NCBI RefSeq assembly: GCF_040253585.1
Contig: NZ_JBELAU010000003.1
Span: 1-64,000 of the forward strand
Length of the DNA: 64,000 nucleotides
From: Emticicia sp040253585
Lineage (GTDB): Bacteria; Bacteroidota; Bacteroidia; Cytophagales; Spirosomataceae
Direction: 5' to 3'
Of this stretch, positions 17,278 to 24,837 are shown piece by piece; position 1 is the first letter of the stretch; each line of letters starts with the position of its first letter. Under the pieces are notes generated by a model. It was not told where the DNA came from. It ran no database searches and worked only from the letters and a program-made list of their open reading frames with translations. The translations under genes were made by a program, and so were the position numbers.

Positions 17278-18462
17278 TCAATAAAGAGGAATTTTTTGAG
17301 GATTTACAACTACATACTTGATTGACTTTTTATCTTTTTCGAGATGGTATGAATAAGTGATATGCAATAATCCGTCAGAAGTTTGAATCAGTGAAGGATA
17401 AGAAAAACTTCCTTTATTTGGTTCTACTTTTTCGAGATAAGTCTTCCATTTCCAAGTATTTCCTTCATCATCTGATAAAAATAATCCAATTCGGTAGCGA
17501 CCGTCATCAATATCATTTCCAACAAAAGCCCAGCGGCCATCTTGCAGCACCAAAAGTTCAACACTTGCAGTATTTGGAATAGTGGTTTTGGTGCTTACTT
17601 GCCAAGTTTCACCATTATCTTTTGATTCGCTTGTGTGTACTCTGGCGGGGTCATCGCCGCTATCACGCATGAGAGCGAATAAGTTACCGTTTTTCTTTTG
17701 AATAATAGCTGGTTGAATCGGCCCACGACCCACCAAAGGCAAACTTGGTCGCCAAGTTGAGCCATCATCATCAGAAATCGCCATTATCGACATATTGAAA
17801 CCATCGGAATATAATGGTAAAATTATTCGTTTATTGGGCAAAAGGAGCGGTTTTATGCGAGTCATCCAGCCAAAACTACGTTTTACTGGGTCATTACTGG
17901 CACTAATGATTGATTCATCATATTTTGGAGCGTAACCTGCCCAACCTGCCGTGCTGGGTGGTGTTTCTTTTAGTTTTTGGGTTACTTCTTTTGCAAAATT
18001 ATCATCGGGTTTCAGTAAAATATTATCTTGCCAATTCCAAGTTGGAGGGCCACTTTTCAGATAATCTGTCGATGTGCGAAACCTTAGAACGGATTGTTCC
18101 CATTTATTGGCTTGAACTGCAATCCAGACCAAGAAAAGCTTTTTTTCATGGTTCAAAAATAGTACAGGATTACAATCAGGAATATTAGGCGTATCGGCCA
18201 TCAAAAAAGGCTCAGACCAAGCTGATTTACCTTTTTCGAGCCTTGCACCCATAAGTCTTACATCATCAGACGTACGTTCGCCGCTTCCTTGAAACCAAAC
18301 ACATAAAAAATCTCCGTTGGGTAATGCCACTATACTACTCGCGTGTACGTGTTTTTCTTGCATCGGAAAAATAAGTGTAGATGAATGGATAACAGGGTTT
18401 TGTGCAAAGAGGAGTTGTGTACTTAATAGTAGAAAAAAATGTAAACATGAATAGTTTCTCAT
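17278..18462 (-). CDS. BNR-repeat sialidase-like exported glycosidase
   Basis: The protein has 394 residues with signal peptide MRNYSCLHFFLLLSTQLLFAQ. It is a six-bladed propeller of the BNR type: HASSIVALPNGDFLCVWFQG near the start and three Asp-boxes, SDDDGSTW, SKDNGETW and SDDEGNTW. The late FSYPSLIQTSDGLLHITYSY strand is also typical. A clear sialidase F/Y-R-I-P motif is not visible, so true sialidase activity is uncertain; related proteins act on other acidic sugars. It is the first gene of a four-gene minus-strand operon ending in a DapA/NanA-type lyase. Confidence 0.8.
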   Translation of the reverse strand: MRNYSCLHFFLLLSTQLLFAQNPVIHSSTLIFPMQEKHVHASSIVALPNGDFLCVWFQGSGERTSDDVRLMGARLEKGKSAWSEPFLMADTPNIPDCNPVLFLNHEKKLFLVWIAVQANKWEQSVLRFRTSTDYLKSGPPTWNWQDNILLKPDDNFAKEVTQKLKETPPSTAGWAGYAPKYDESIISASNDPVKRSFGWMTRIKPLLLPNKRIILPLYSDGFNMSIMAISDDDGSTWRPSLPLVGRGPIQPAIIQKKNGNLFALMRDSGDDPARVHTSESKDNGETWQVSTKTTIPNTASVELLVLQDGRWAFVGNDIDDGRYRIGLFLSDDEGNTWKWKTYLEKVEPNKGSFSYPSLIQTSDGLLHITYSYHLEKDKKSIKYVVVNPQKIPLY

Positions 18463-18650
18463 ATTTAATGGCTTAGGTTAAAAATGTTTTGAAAGAGAAT
18501 AGACTGTAAATAAAGCCTGTTGACTTGTGGTATATCGACTGTGGACTACCCATATTTCAAATTTATTAGATTTTATTGAGTATTTATTAAAAAAAATCAA
18601 GAATATTACGTGACTTTTTTCAACCTTCTAAATCAAGCCTCTTTTCAGAC

Positions 18651-20006
18651 ATGAAATCTATTTCAATCAAGACATTTATTTGTTTTTTAATTTACCTTTT
18701 TAATGTTAGTGTTTTTGCTCAAAATGCAGCTGTTACACCACAGACAGCACTAAGAAGTTATTTATCAAATAATGACAAAAGTTTTCAGTGGGAATTAAAA
18801 GATTCTTCGGCAATGGGGAATGTAATGATTTATCAACTATTGCTCACTTCGCAAAAATGGAGAAATTATACTTGGCGGCACCAACTCACTGTTTTTGTAC
18901 CGAAAAACCGACAATACAGTGATGCTCTTTTGTTTATAACTGGTGGCTCAAATAAAGACGAACAACCCAATTGGAGTAAATCAGATGGTTTATGGCCTTC
19001 GTTGGCGGGAGTGGCTGAAAAAAATAAAGCAACAGTGGCTTTGATTCGTCAAGTACCAAACCAACCGCTCTATGGAAATTTGACCGAAGATGCATTGATT
19101 TCATACACCTTACATCAATTTAAACAAGACAAAGATTATACTTGGCCCTTGTTGTTTCCAATGGTAAAATCTGCTGTTAAGGCAATGGATGCTGTGCAGG
19201 AATTTACGAAACAAAAGCAAAAATATGAAGTAAATGGTTTTGTGATTTCGGGTGCATCAAAAAGAGGTTGGACAACTTGGCTATCTGCTGCCATTGATGA
19301 TAAACGTGTGAAAGCAATAGCCCCTATGGTGATTGATATGCTTAATATGCCCGCCACTCTTAACTATCAATACACAACTTATGGTGAGTATAGCGTTGAA
19401 ATTGAAGACTACGTAAAACTCGGCATTCCGCAAGGGACTGATACCGAAGATGGAAAAGCAATTACGGCAATGATTGACCCATTTTCTTACAGAAATAAGC
19501 TAAATGTACCGAAAATGATTTTTATAGGTACTAATGATGAATATTGGACAGTTGACGCCATTAAACACTATTTGGACGAAATTCCTGGTAAAAATATGAT
19601 TCATTATGTGCCGAATGTTGGCCATAATTTAGGTGGAGGAAAACAAGCTTTTGAAACGTTAAGTGCCTTTTTCGGACTTACGGTTTTGAATCAACCGTAT
19701 CCAGTAAATTCGTGGGAAATTACTTCAAATAAAGTTAATGCAGAATTGACTGTTAATGCAGTACCAGAAAATTTACTTGAAGCAACCTTATGGCAAACGA
19801 CTTCCTCTGACCGAGATTTTAGAAATAATCTTTGGCTAAGCAAGAATATTAAACTGAAAGATTTACCAAAAATTACAGCTTTATTACCACTTCCTAAAAA
19901 GGGTTATCAAGCATTTTATGTAGAAACCAAATACAAAGACCCGAACGGAGGAACATTTAGTGTTTGCACTCGTGTGTATGTGACTGATAATGAGAAGGTT
20001 TTGTAG
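18651..20006 (+). CDS. PhoPQ-activated pathogenicity-related family protein (alpha/beta hydrolase fold)
   Basis: The protein has 451 residues with signal peptide MKSISIKTFICFLIYLFNVSVFAQ. The family (PqaA-like) is known by name from Salmonella, where it is controlled by PhoPQ; its reaction is not established. The core shows an alpha/beta hydrolase pattern: LLFITGGSNKDE, the nucleophile-elbow-like VISGASKRGW near residue 200, DNLP-type IAPMVIDMLNMP, MIFIGTNDEYWTVD with a candidate acid, and PNVGHNLGGG with a candidate histidine. It is divergent from the BNR operon with 188 bp between, and ends just before a 28-bp palindromic repeat. Confidence 0.85.
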   Translation: MKSISIKTFICFLIYLFNVSVFAQNAAVTPQTALRSYLSNNDKSFQWELKDSSAMGNVMIYQLLLTSQKWRNYTWRHQLTVFVPKNRQYSDALLFITGGSNKDEQPNWSKSDGLWPSLAGVAEKNKATVALIRQVPNQPLYGNLTEDALISYTLHQFKQDKDYTWPLLFPMVKSAVKAMDAVQEFTKQKQKYEVNGFVISGASKRGWTTWLSAAIDDKRVKAIAPMVIDMLNMPATLNYQYTTYGEYSVEIEDYVKLGIPQGTDTEDGKAITAMIDPFSYRNKLNVPKMIFIGTNDEYWTVDAIKHYLDEIPGKNMIHYVPNVGHNLGGGKQAFETLSAFFGLTVLNQPYPVNSWEITSNKVNAELTVNAVPENLLEATLWQTTSSDRDFRNNLWLSKNIKLKDLPKITALLPLPKKGYQAFYVETKYKDPNGGTFSVCTRVYVTDNEKVL

Positions 20007-20027
20007 AAAATGAATCATTTAGGTTTT

Positions 20028-20055
20028 GTAGAGACGTTGCATGCAACGTCTCTAC
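20028..20055. repeat. Perfect 28-bp palindrome of the GAGACGTTGCA dispersed family
   Basis: The 14-bp half GTAGAGACGTTGCA is followed directly by its complement. It lies between the convergent ends of the PhoPQ-type gene and the enoyl-CoA hydratase-like gene. Related copies occur at 36701-36848. It could act as a bidirectional transcription stop. Confidence 0.9.
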
Positions 20056-20068
20056 GTAATTCTGCACA

Positions 20069-20893
20069 CTATCTATTCCGCCAAACAGGCTTCCTTTTTT
20101 CTTTAAAAGCCAAGATTCCTTCTTTTGCATCTTCAGATTCTCGGATTTCTTGCAAAATGCCCAACAAATAATGGTGTTGTTGGTTTTCTGGTAAATTTGA
20201 GAAATTATTTATTGCTTCAAAGCCTTTTTTTATCGCAAACGGTGAGTTTTCTAAAATGCTATTTATCAGAGACTTCGTTTCTTGTTCGATATTTTCTTTT
20301 AAAGAAATATGCGTCACGATTCCCAGCTCAAAAGCCTCTTTTGCTGAATAGTTTTTACCCAAAATGGCCATTTCCATTACTTTACGCTGGGGCATAATTT
20401 TGAGTAAAGTCGCCATTACCTGCATCGGAAAAATCCCTCTTTTTACTTCGGGTAGGCCAAACAAAGCATCATTGACCGAAACCACAAAACTGCATCCTCC
20501 AATAATTAAAAATCCACCCGCAAAAACACTTCCTTCCACTTTGGCTATACAAGGTTTTTCAAGATTTTTGAAAGCATCACCAATCGTAATTTCTTTCATT
20601 GGCTTTGGCAAACTCTCATTTTGAATATCTAAAGCTGGGTTTTGAAAAATAGTCAAATCCATACCTGCACAAAATGCTGGTCCTTCGGCTTGGATTAAAA
20701 CACACCAAATATCATTTGCTTGGTGGGCAAATTCTAATGCAAACGCCAACTCTTGAAGCATGGTAGGAGTGAAGGCATTGCGTTTTTCAGCACGATTAAG
20801 TGTTATGGTAAATAAATTATCATTCTGCTGAGCTTTTATCAACTGAAACTCAACTGAGTGAAATTTCTGTATGTCAGATAATTTAAAAAACAT
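20069..20893 (-). CDS. Enoyl-CoA hydratase/isomerase family protein
   Basis: The protein has 274 residues of the crotonase fold. The family signatures are ITLNRAEKRNAF, the first oxyanion-hole segment PAFCAGMDL, the second VFAGGFLIIGG, and FGLPEVKRGIFP with the first catalytic-type glutamate. The second glutamate region is changed (MQVMATL), so hydratase activity is not assured. The gene starts 18 bp after an HMG-CoA-lyase-like gene and is in one operon with an acyl-CoA dehydrogenase. In leucine breakdown this slot would be methylglutaconyl-CoA hydratase, an inference from context. Confidence 0.85.
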   Translation of the reverse strand: MFFKLSDIQKFHSVEFQLIKAQQNDNLFTITLNRAEKRNAFTPTMLQELAFALEFAHQANDIWCVLIQAEGPAFCAGMDLTIFQNPALDIQNESLPKPMKEITIGDAFKNLEKPCIAKVEGSVFAGGFLIIGGCSFVVSVNDALFGLPEVKRGIFPMQVMATLLKIMPQRKVMEMAILGKNYSAKEAFELGIVTHISLKENIEQETKSLINSILENSPFAIKKGFEAINNFSNLPENQQHHYLLGILQEIRESEDAKEGILAFKEKRKPVWRNR

Positions 20894-20911
20894 CTTTGAT
20901 TGTTATGGATT

Positions 20912-21772
20912 TTAAGAAATAAGTTCGTGAAATGCAGTTTTTAGAATACTTAATTGCTTTAATTTTTTTTCAATTTGATTTTTTGTGTGAAAGTTATTAT
21001 CATGATTGAAATTTATTAGATTTTCAGTATCCATATTTCCCACTAAGTCATCAGCAGCCATAGGACAACCACCATAGCCTAAAATCGCCCCATCAAATCT
21101 TCGGCAGCCAGCATTATAAGCTGCATCAATTTTTTCTTTCCAAGTTTCAGGGGTTGTATGTAGGTGTGAGCCAAATTCCAAGTTTGGATATTTTGGAATT
21201 AAATTATCAAATATGTATTTGATTGAATCTGGGTCTGCTACACCAACTGTATCTGAAAGGGAAAATATCTTTATTCCTAATTTTTGTAATTCTTCTACCC
21301 AATACAAAGCAATTTCAGCATTCCATACATCACCATAAGGATTCCCGAAACCCATTGAAATATAGATAACTAATTGTTTATCAGCTTTTTCTGTAATCTC
21401 TTGAATGGCTTTGACTCTTTCCATTGAATCGGCAATGGTTGAATTGGTATTACGTAATTGAAATGTTTCGGAAATAGAAAAAGGATAACCAAGGTAGCTA
21501 ATTTCATCGAATTCGCATGCTTCGGTTGCTCCACGTTCGTTGGCAATAATTGCCAAAAGTTTTGTGTTTGTATGAATCAAGTCTAATTTTCGTACAATTT
21601 TGGCAGTATCGGCCATTTGTGGCATTGCTTTCGGTGAAACAAAACTTCCAAAATCAATAGTATCGAAGAGGTTGCTTTCGAGCAGTAAGTTTAAATACTT
21701 GATTTTCTTTTCAGTTGGAATAAAATGCTTTATTCCTTGAATAGCATCTCGTGGACATTCAATTAGTTTCAT
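20912..21772 (-). CDS. Hydroxymethylglutaryl-CoA lyase-like protein
   Basis: The protein has 286 residues of the DRE-TIM metallolyase family. The start MKLIECPRDAIQGI holds the catalytic-type RD pair. SDTVGVADP and FGSHLHTTP give the metal-binding strands and histidines, and GYGGCPMA (about residue 236) matches the family's active-site cysteine loop. HMG-CoA lyase splits 3-hydroxy-3-methylglutaryl-CoA into acetyl-CoA and acetoacetate, the last step of leucine degradation. It is co-oriented with the acyl-CoA dehydrogenase upstream and the crotonase-fold gene downstream. Confidence 0.85.
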   Translation of the reverse strand: MKLIECPRDAIQGIKHFIPTEKKIKYLNLLLESNLFDTIDFGSFVSPKAMPQMADTAKIVRKLDLIHTNTKLLAIIANERGATEACEFDEISYLGYPFSISETFQLRNTNSTIADSMERVKAIQEITEKADKQLVIYISMGFGNPYGDVWNAEIALYWVEELQKLGIKIFSLSDTVGVADPDSIKYIFDNLIPKYPNLEFGSHLHTTPETWKEKIDAAYNAGCRRFDGAILGYGGCPMAADDLVGNMDTENLINFNHDNNFHTKNQIEKKLKQLSILKTAFHELIS

Positions 21773-21779
21773 ATTTTTG

Positions 21780-21873
21780 TTTTACCACGAAGGCACTAAG
21801 AGCACAAAGTTGCACTAAGTGCCTACTATGTGTTCTTAGTGTCTTATCGGACCGCTGTTGCGGTGGTGAAATA
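21780..21873. repeat. Dispersed ACCACGAAGGCACTAAGAGC-type repeat between operon genes
   Basis: The segment holds the phrase ACCACGAAGGCACTAAG with partly inverted AGTGCC and TTCTTAGTGTC words, then a small ACCGC/GCGGT palindrome. Similar text is a well-known dispersed intergenic element in Bacteroidota genomes. Here it fills the 101-bp gap between the acyl-CoA dehydrogenase and HMG-CoA lyase genes. Confidence 0.7.
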
Positions 21874-23022
21874 TTATTTACAAATCTCTCTACTAATAAC
21901 CAATTTCTGAATTTCAGAAGTTCCTTCTCCAATCGTGCAAAGTTTGGCATCACGGTAGAACTTTTCGGCTGGAAAATCTTTGGTATAGCCATATCCTCCA
22001 TGAATCTGTATGCCTTCGGTTGCCACCTCAACGGCTATTTCTGATGCAAAAAGTTTAGCCATTGCACCTTCTTTGGTCATTTTTTTGCCTTGATTTTTAA
22101 GCGTTCCTGCGTTTCGAGTCAGTAATTCGGCCGCTTCAATTTTGGTGGCCATTTCAGCCAATTTGAAGCTAATTCCTTGAAAATTAATGATTGCTTTGCC
22201 AAATTGTTCTCTTTCTTGGGCATATTTTAAGGCTGCTTCATAAGCTCCACGAGCAATTCCAAGCGAAAGAGCTGCAATAGAAATTCTTCCACCATCCAAA
22301 ATTTTTAGTGATTGGACAAAACCATCACCAATATTTCCTAAAACATTTTCTTTATGCACACGACAGTTATCGAAAAATAAACAAGCCGTTTCGCTTGCTC
22401 GCATTCCGAGTTTATTTTCTTTTTTACCTGCCGTAAAACCTGGAGTTCCTTTCTCGATGATTAAGGCCGTCATGCCATGTGAATCTCCTTTCGCTCCGGT
22501 TCTTACAATTACTACCGCCACCTCTGAGCTAATTGCATGGGTAATAAAATTCTTAGAACCATTCAAAACAAAATAATCACCATCTTCAACTGCTGTTGTT
22601 GACATTCCACCAGCATCAGAGCCAGTTCCAGTTTCAGTCAATCCCCAAGCCCCAATCCATTCGCCTGAAGCGAGTTTTGGTAAATATTTTTGCTTTTGTT
22701 CTTCGTTTCCGAATGTTAAAATATGGTTCGTACAAAGTGAATTATGAGCAGCTACCGAAAGCCCGATTGAGCCACATACTTTTGAAATTTCGTCGAGAAT
22801 CGTGATATATTCTTGATAACCAAGCCCTGAGCCACCGTACATTTCTGGAACCAATATACCCATAAAACCATATTCTCCCATTTTATGAAATAATTCTACT
22901 GGGAAAGTCTGTTTTTCGTCCCAGTCCATTAGGTGTGGGCGAATGTGGTTTTCTGCAAAGTCTTTTGCACTTTGACGAATCATTTCCAATTGTTCGTCAA
23001 TTTCAAATTCTACGTGTGTCAT
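21874..23022 (-). CDS. Acyl-CoA dehydrogenase
   Basis: The protein has 382 residues from the ATG at 23022; an upstream extension to 23067 has no family counterpart. This FAD flavoenzyme shows WGLTETGTGSDAGG and NGSKNFITHA in the beta domain, QFGKAIINFQGISFKLAEM, and IQIHGGYGYTKDFPAEKFYRDAK near the C-terminus. The catalytic-base position in IGEGTSEIQK holds Glu, as in short- and medium-chain enzymes; isovaleryl-CoA dehydrogenases usually lack it there. The gene context suggests leucine degradation, but that residue argues for caution over the exact substrate. Confidence 0.9.
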   Translation of the reverse strand: MTHVEFEIDEQLEMIRQSAKDFAENHIRPHLMDWDEKQTFPVELFHKMGEYGFMGILVPEMYGGSGLGYQEYITILDEISKVCGSIGLSVAAHNSLCTNHILTFGNEEQKQKYLPKLASGEWIGAWGLTETGTGSDAGGMSTTAVEDGDYFVLNGSKNFITHAISSEVAVVIVRTGAKGDSHGMTALIIEKGTPGFTAGKKENKLGMRASETACLFFDNCRVHKENVLGNIGDGFVQSLKILDGGRISIAALSLGIARGAYEAALKYAQEREQFGKAIINFQGISFKLAEMATKIEAAELLTRNAGTLKNQGKKMTKEGAMAKLFASEIAVEVATEGIQIHGGYGYTKDFPAEKFYRDAKLCTIGEGTSEIQKLVISREICK

Positions 23023-23163
23023 ATTAAATTTTAGGTTTGTTGATAAATTAGTTGTAAAACTAATCATTGTTTTGGCAACTATTTAACATATTTGCAGAAA
23101 AATTGTTTAAATCTTAGAGAAAATATAATTATTTTGCTTCATCAACGAAATATAACAAGAATT

Positions 23164-24768
23164 ATGCTAAAAATGGAAGATTTATTGAAGGAATTGACTG
23201 AGCGGTACGAGAAATTGAAATTAGGTGGTGGCATAAAAAAAATACAAGCCCATAAAGCCAAAGGAAAACTTACTGCTCGTGAAAGAATTGACTATTTGGT
23301 TGATAAGGATGCCGAGTTTGTAGAGTTTGGCACATTTGCTGGCGAAGGCATGTACGAAGAAGAAGGAGGCTGCCCCAATGGTGGTTGTGTCTGTGGTATA
23401 GGCTATGTCAGTGGAAAAATGTGTGTGATAGTATCGAATGATGCGACTGTGAAGGCAGGAGCTTGGTTTCCGATTTCGGCTAAGAAAAATCTGAGGGCTC
23501 AAGAAATTGCGATGGAAAATCGCTTGCCAATTATCTATTTGGTCGATTCAGCGGGGGTTTACTTGCCCATGCAGGCCGAAGTTTTTCCTGATAAAGAGCA
23601 TTTTGGACGAATTTTCAGAAACAATGCTCATATGTCATCGATGGGTATTCCGCAAGTAGCTGCTATTATGGGAAGCTGTGTTGCAGGTGGAGCATATTTG
23701 CCAATTATGTCTGATTATGCTTTGATTGTTGAAGGAAGTGGTTCTGTTTTTTTAGCTGGTTCGTATTTAGTTAAGTCTTCAATAGGAGAGGATATTGACA
23801 ATGAAACTTTGGGAGGGGCAACAACTCACTGCGAAATTTCGGGCGTAACGGATAATAAATTTCCGAATGATGAGGCTTGCTTAGATGAAATTCGTAAGAT
23901 TTTTGATAAAATGGGACATTTCGATAAAGCTGGTTTTGATAGGAAAGAGGCAGTTTTACCAACAAAAGACCCCAAAGAAATTTATTCGATACTACCAACT
24001 GACCGTACAAAACCGTATGATATGCTTGAAATTATTGAGCGAATTGTAGATAATTCGGAGTTTGACCAATATAAGAAAGGTTATGGACAAACAATTTTGT
24101 GTGGATTAGCCAGAATCAATGGTTGGGCAGTTGGAATATTGGCTAATCAAAGGAAAATAGTTAAGTCGAAGAAAGGCGAAATGCAAATGGGAGGGGTGAT
24201 TTACTCCGATTCTGCCGATAAAGCAGCTCGTTTTATTATGAATTGTAACCAACAGAAAATTCCGTTAGTTTTCTTTCAGGATGTGACTGGCTTTATGGTT
24301 GGAAGTCGTTCCGAACATGGAGGAATCATTAAAGATGGTGCGAAAATGGTCAATGCAATGGCTAATTCGGTTGTACCAAAGTTTACTTTTATCATCGGGA
24401 ATTCTTACGGAGCAGGTAATTACGCTATGTGTGGCAAAGCTTATGACCCACGTCTGATTTACTCTTGGGTAACAGGCCAAATGGCTGTAATGAGTGGAGC
24501 ATCAGCCGCTAAAACTTTGGTTCAGATTCAGACAGCTACATTAAAATCAAAAGGTGTAGCAATCGGTGAAGCCGAAGAAAAAGAATTATTGGACAAAATC
24601 ACCGACCGATATAATTCTCAGTTAAGTCCATATTACGCTGCATCCAATCTTTGGGTTGATGGGGTAATTGACCCTCTCGAAACCCGAAAAATCATTTCAA
24701 TGGGAATTGAAGCTGCGAATCATGCTCCGATTACGAAGCGATATAATGTAGGAGTAATTCAGACGTAG
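23164..24768 (+). CDS. Acyl-CoA carboxylase carboxyltransferase (beta) subunit, methylcrotonyl-CoA carboxylase-like
   Basis: The protein has about 535 residues, the usual size for MCC beta. The start is taken at the ATG at 23164 (an ATG three codons on at 23173 is equally good); the upstream extension to 23092 is not family-like. Motifs are GKLTARERIDYLVD, IYLVDSAGVYLPMQAEVFPD, MGSCVAGGAYLPIMSDYAL and SYGAGNYAMCGKAYDP, the last two being oxyanion-hole and CoA/biotin-binding loops. The biotin carboxylase (alpha) subunit is not in the window. The gene is divergent from the acyl-CoA dehydrogenase operon, which supports a joint role in leucine or another branched-chain acyl-CoA pathway. Confidence 0.88.
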   Translation: MLKMEDLLKELTERYEKLKLGGGIKKIQAHKAKGKLTARERIDYLVDKDAEFVEFGTFAGEGMYEEEGGCPNGGCVCGIGYVSGKMCVIVSNDATVKAGAWFPISAKKNLRAQEIAMENRLPIIYLVDSAGVYLPMQAEVFPDKEHFGRIFRNNAHMSSMGIPQVAAIMGSCVAGGAYLPIMSDYALIVEGSGSVFLAGSYLVKSSIGEDIDNETLGGATTHCEISGVTDNKFPNDEACLDEIRKIFDKMGHFDKAGFDRKEAVLPTKDPKEIYSILPTDRTKPYDMLEIIERIVDNSEFDQYKKGYGQTILCGLARINGWAVGILANQRKIVKSKKGEMQMGGVIYSDSADKAARFIMNCNQQKIPLVFFQDVTGFMVGSRSEHGGIIKDGAKMVNAMANSVVPKFTFIIGNSYGAGNYAMCGKAYDPRLIYSWVTGQMAVMSGASAAKTLVQIQTATLKSKGVAIGEAEEKELLDKITDRYNSQLSPYYAASNLWVDGVIDPLETRKIISMGIEAANHAPITKRYNVGVIQT

Positions 24769-24786
24769 AATTGTAAATTAAAAGTC

Positions 24787-24821
24787 AAAAAGCTGTCAAA
24801 ATTACATTTGACAGCTTTTTT
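24787..24821. terminator. Bidirectional terminator
   Basis: AAAAAGCTGTCAAA pairs with TTTGACAGCTTTTT around a 6-base loop, with A and T runs on the two flanks. It separates the convergent carboxyltransferase and GH65 genes. Confidence 0.9.
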
Positions 24822-24837
24822 GTGTAATATACTGAAA

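Noticed and set aside
12654..18462. Complete sialic acid utilisation locus
   Set aside because: No epimerase, kinase, nanT-type carrier or SusC/D pair is present, and the BNR protein lacks a clear RIP motif.
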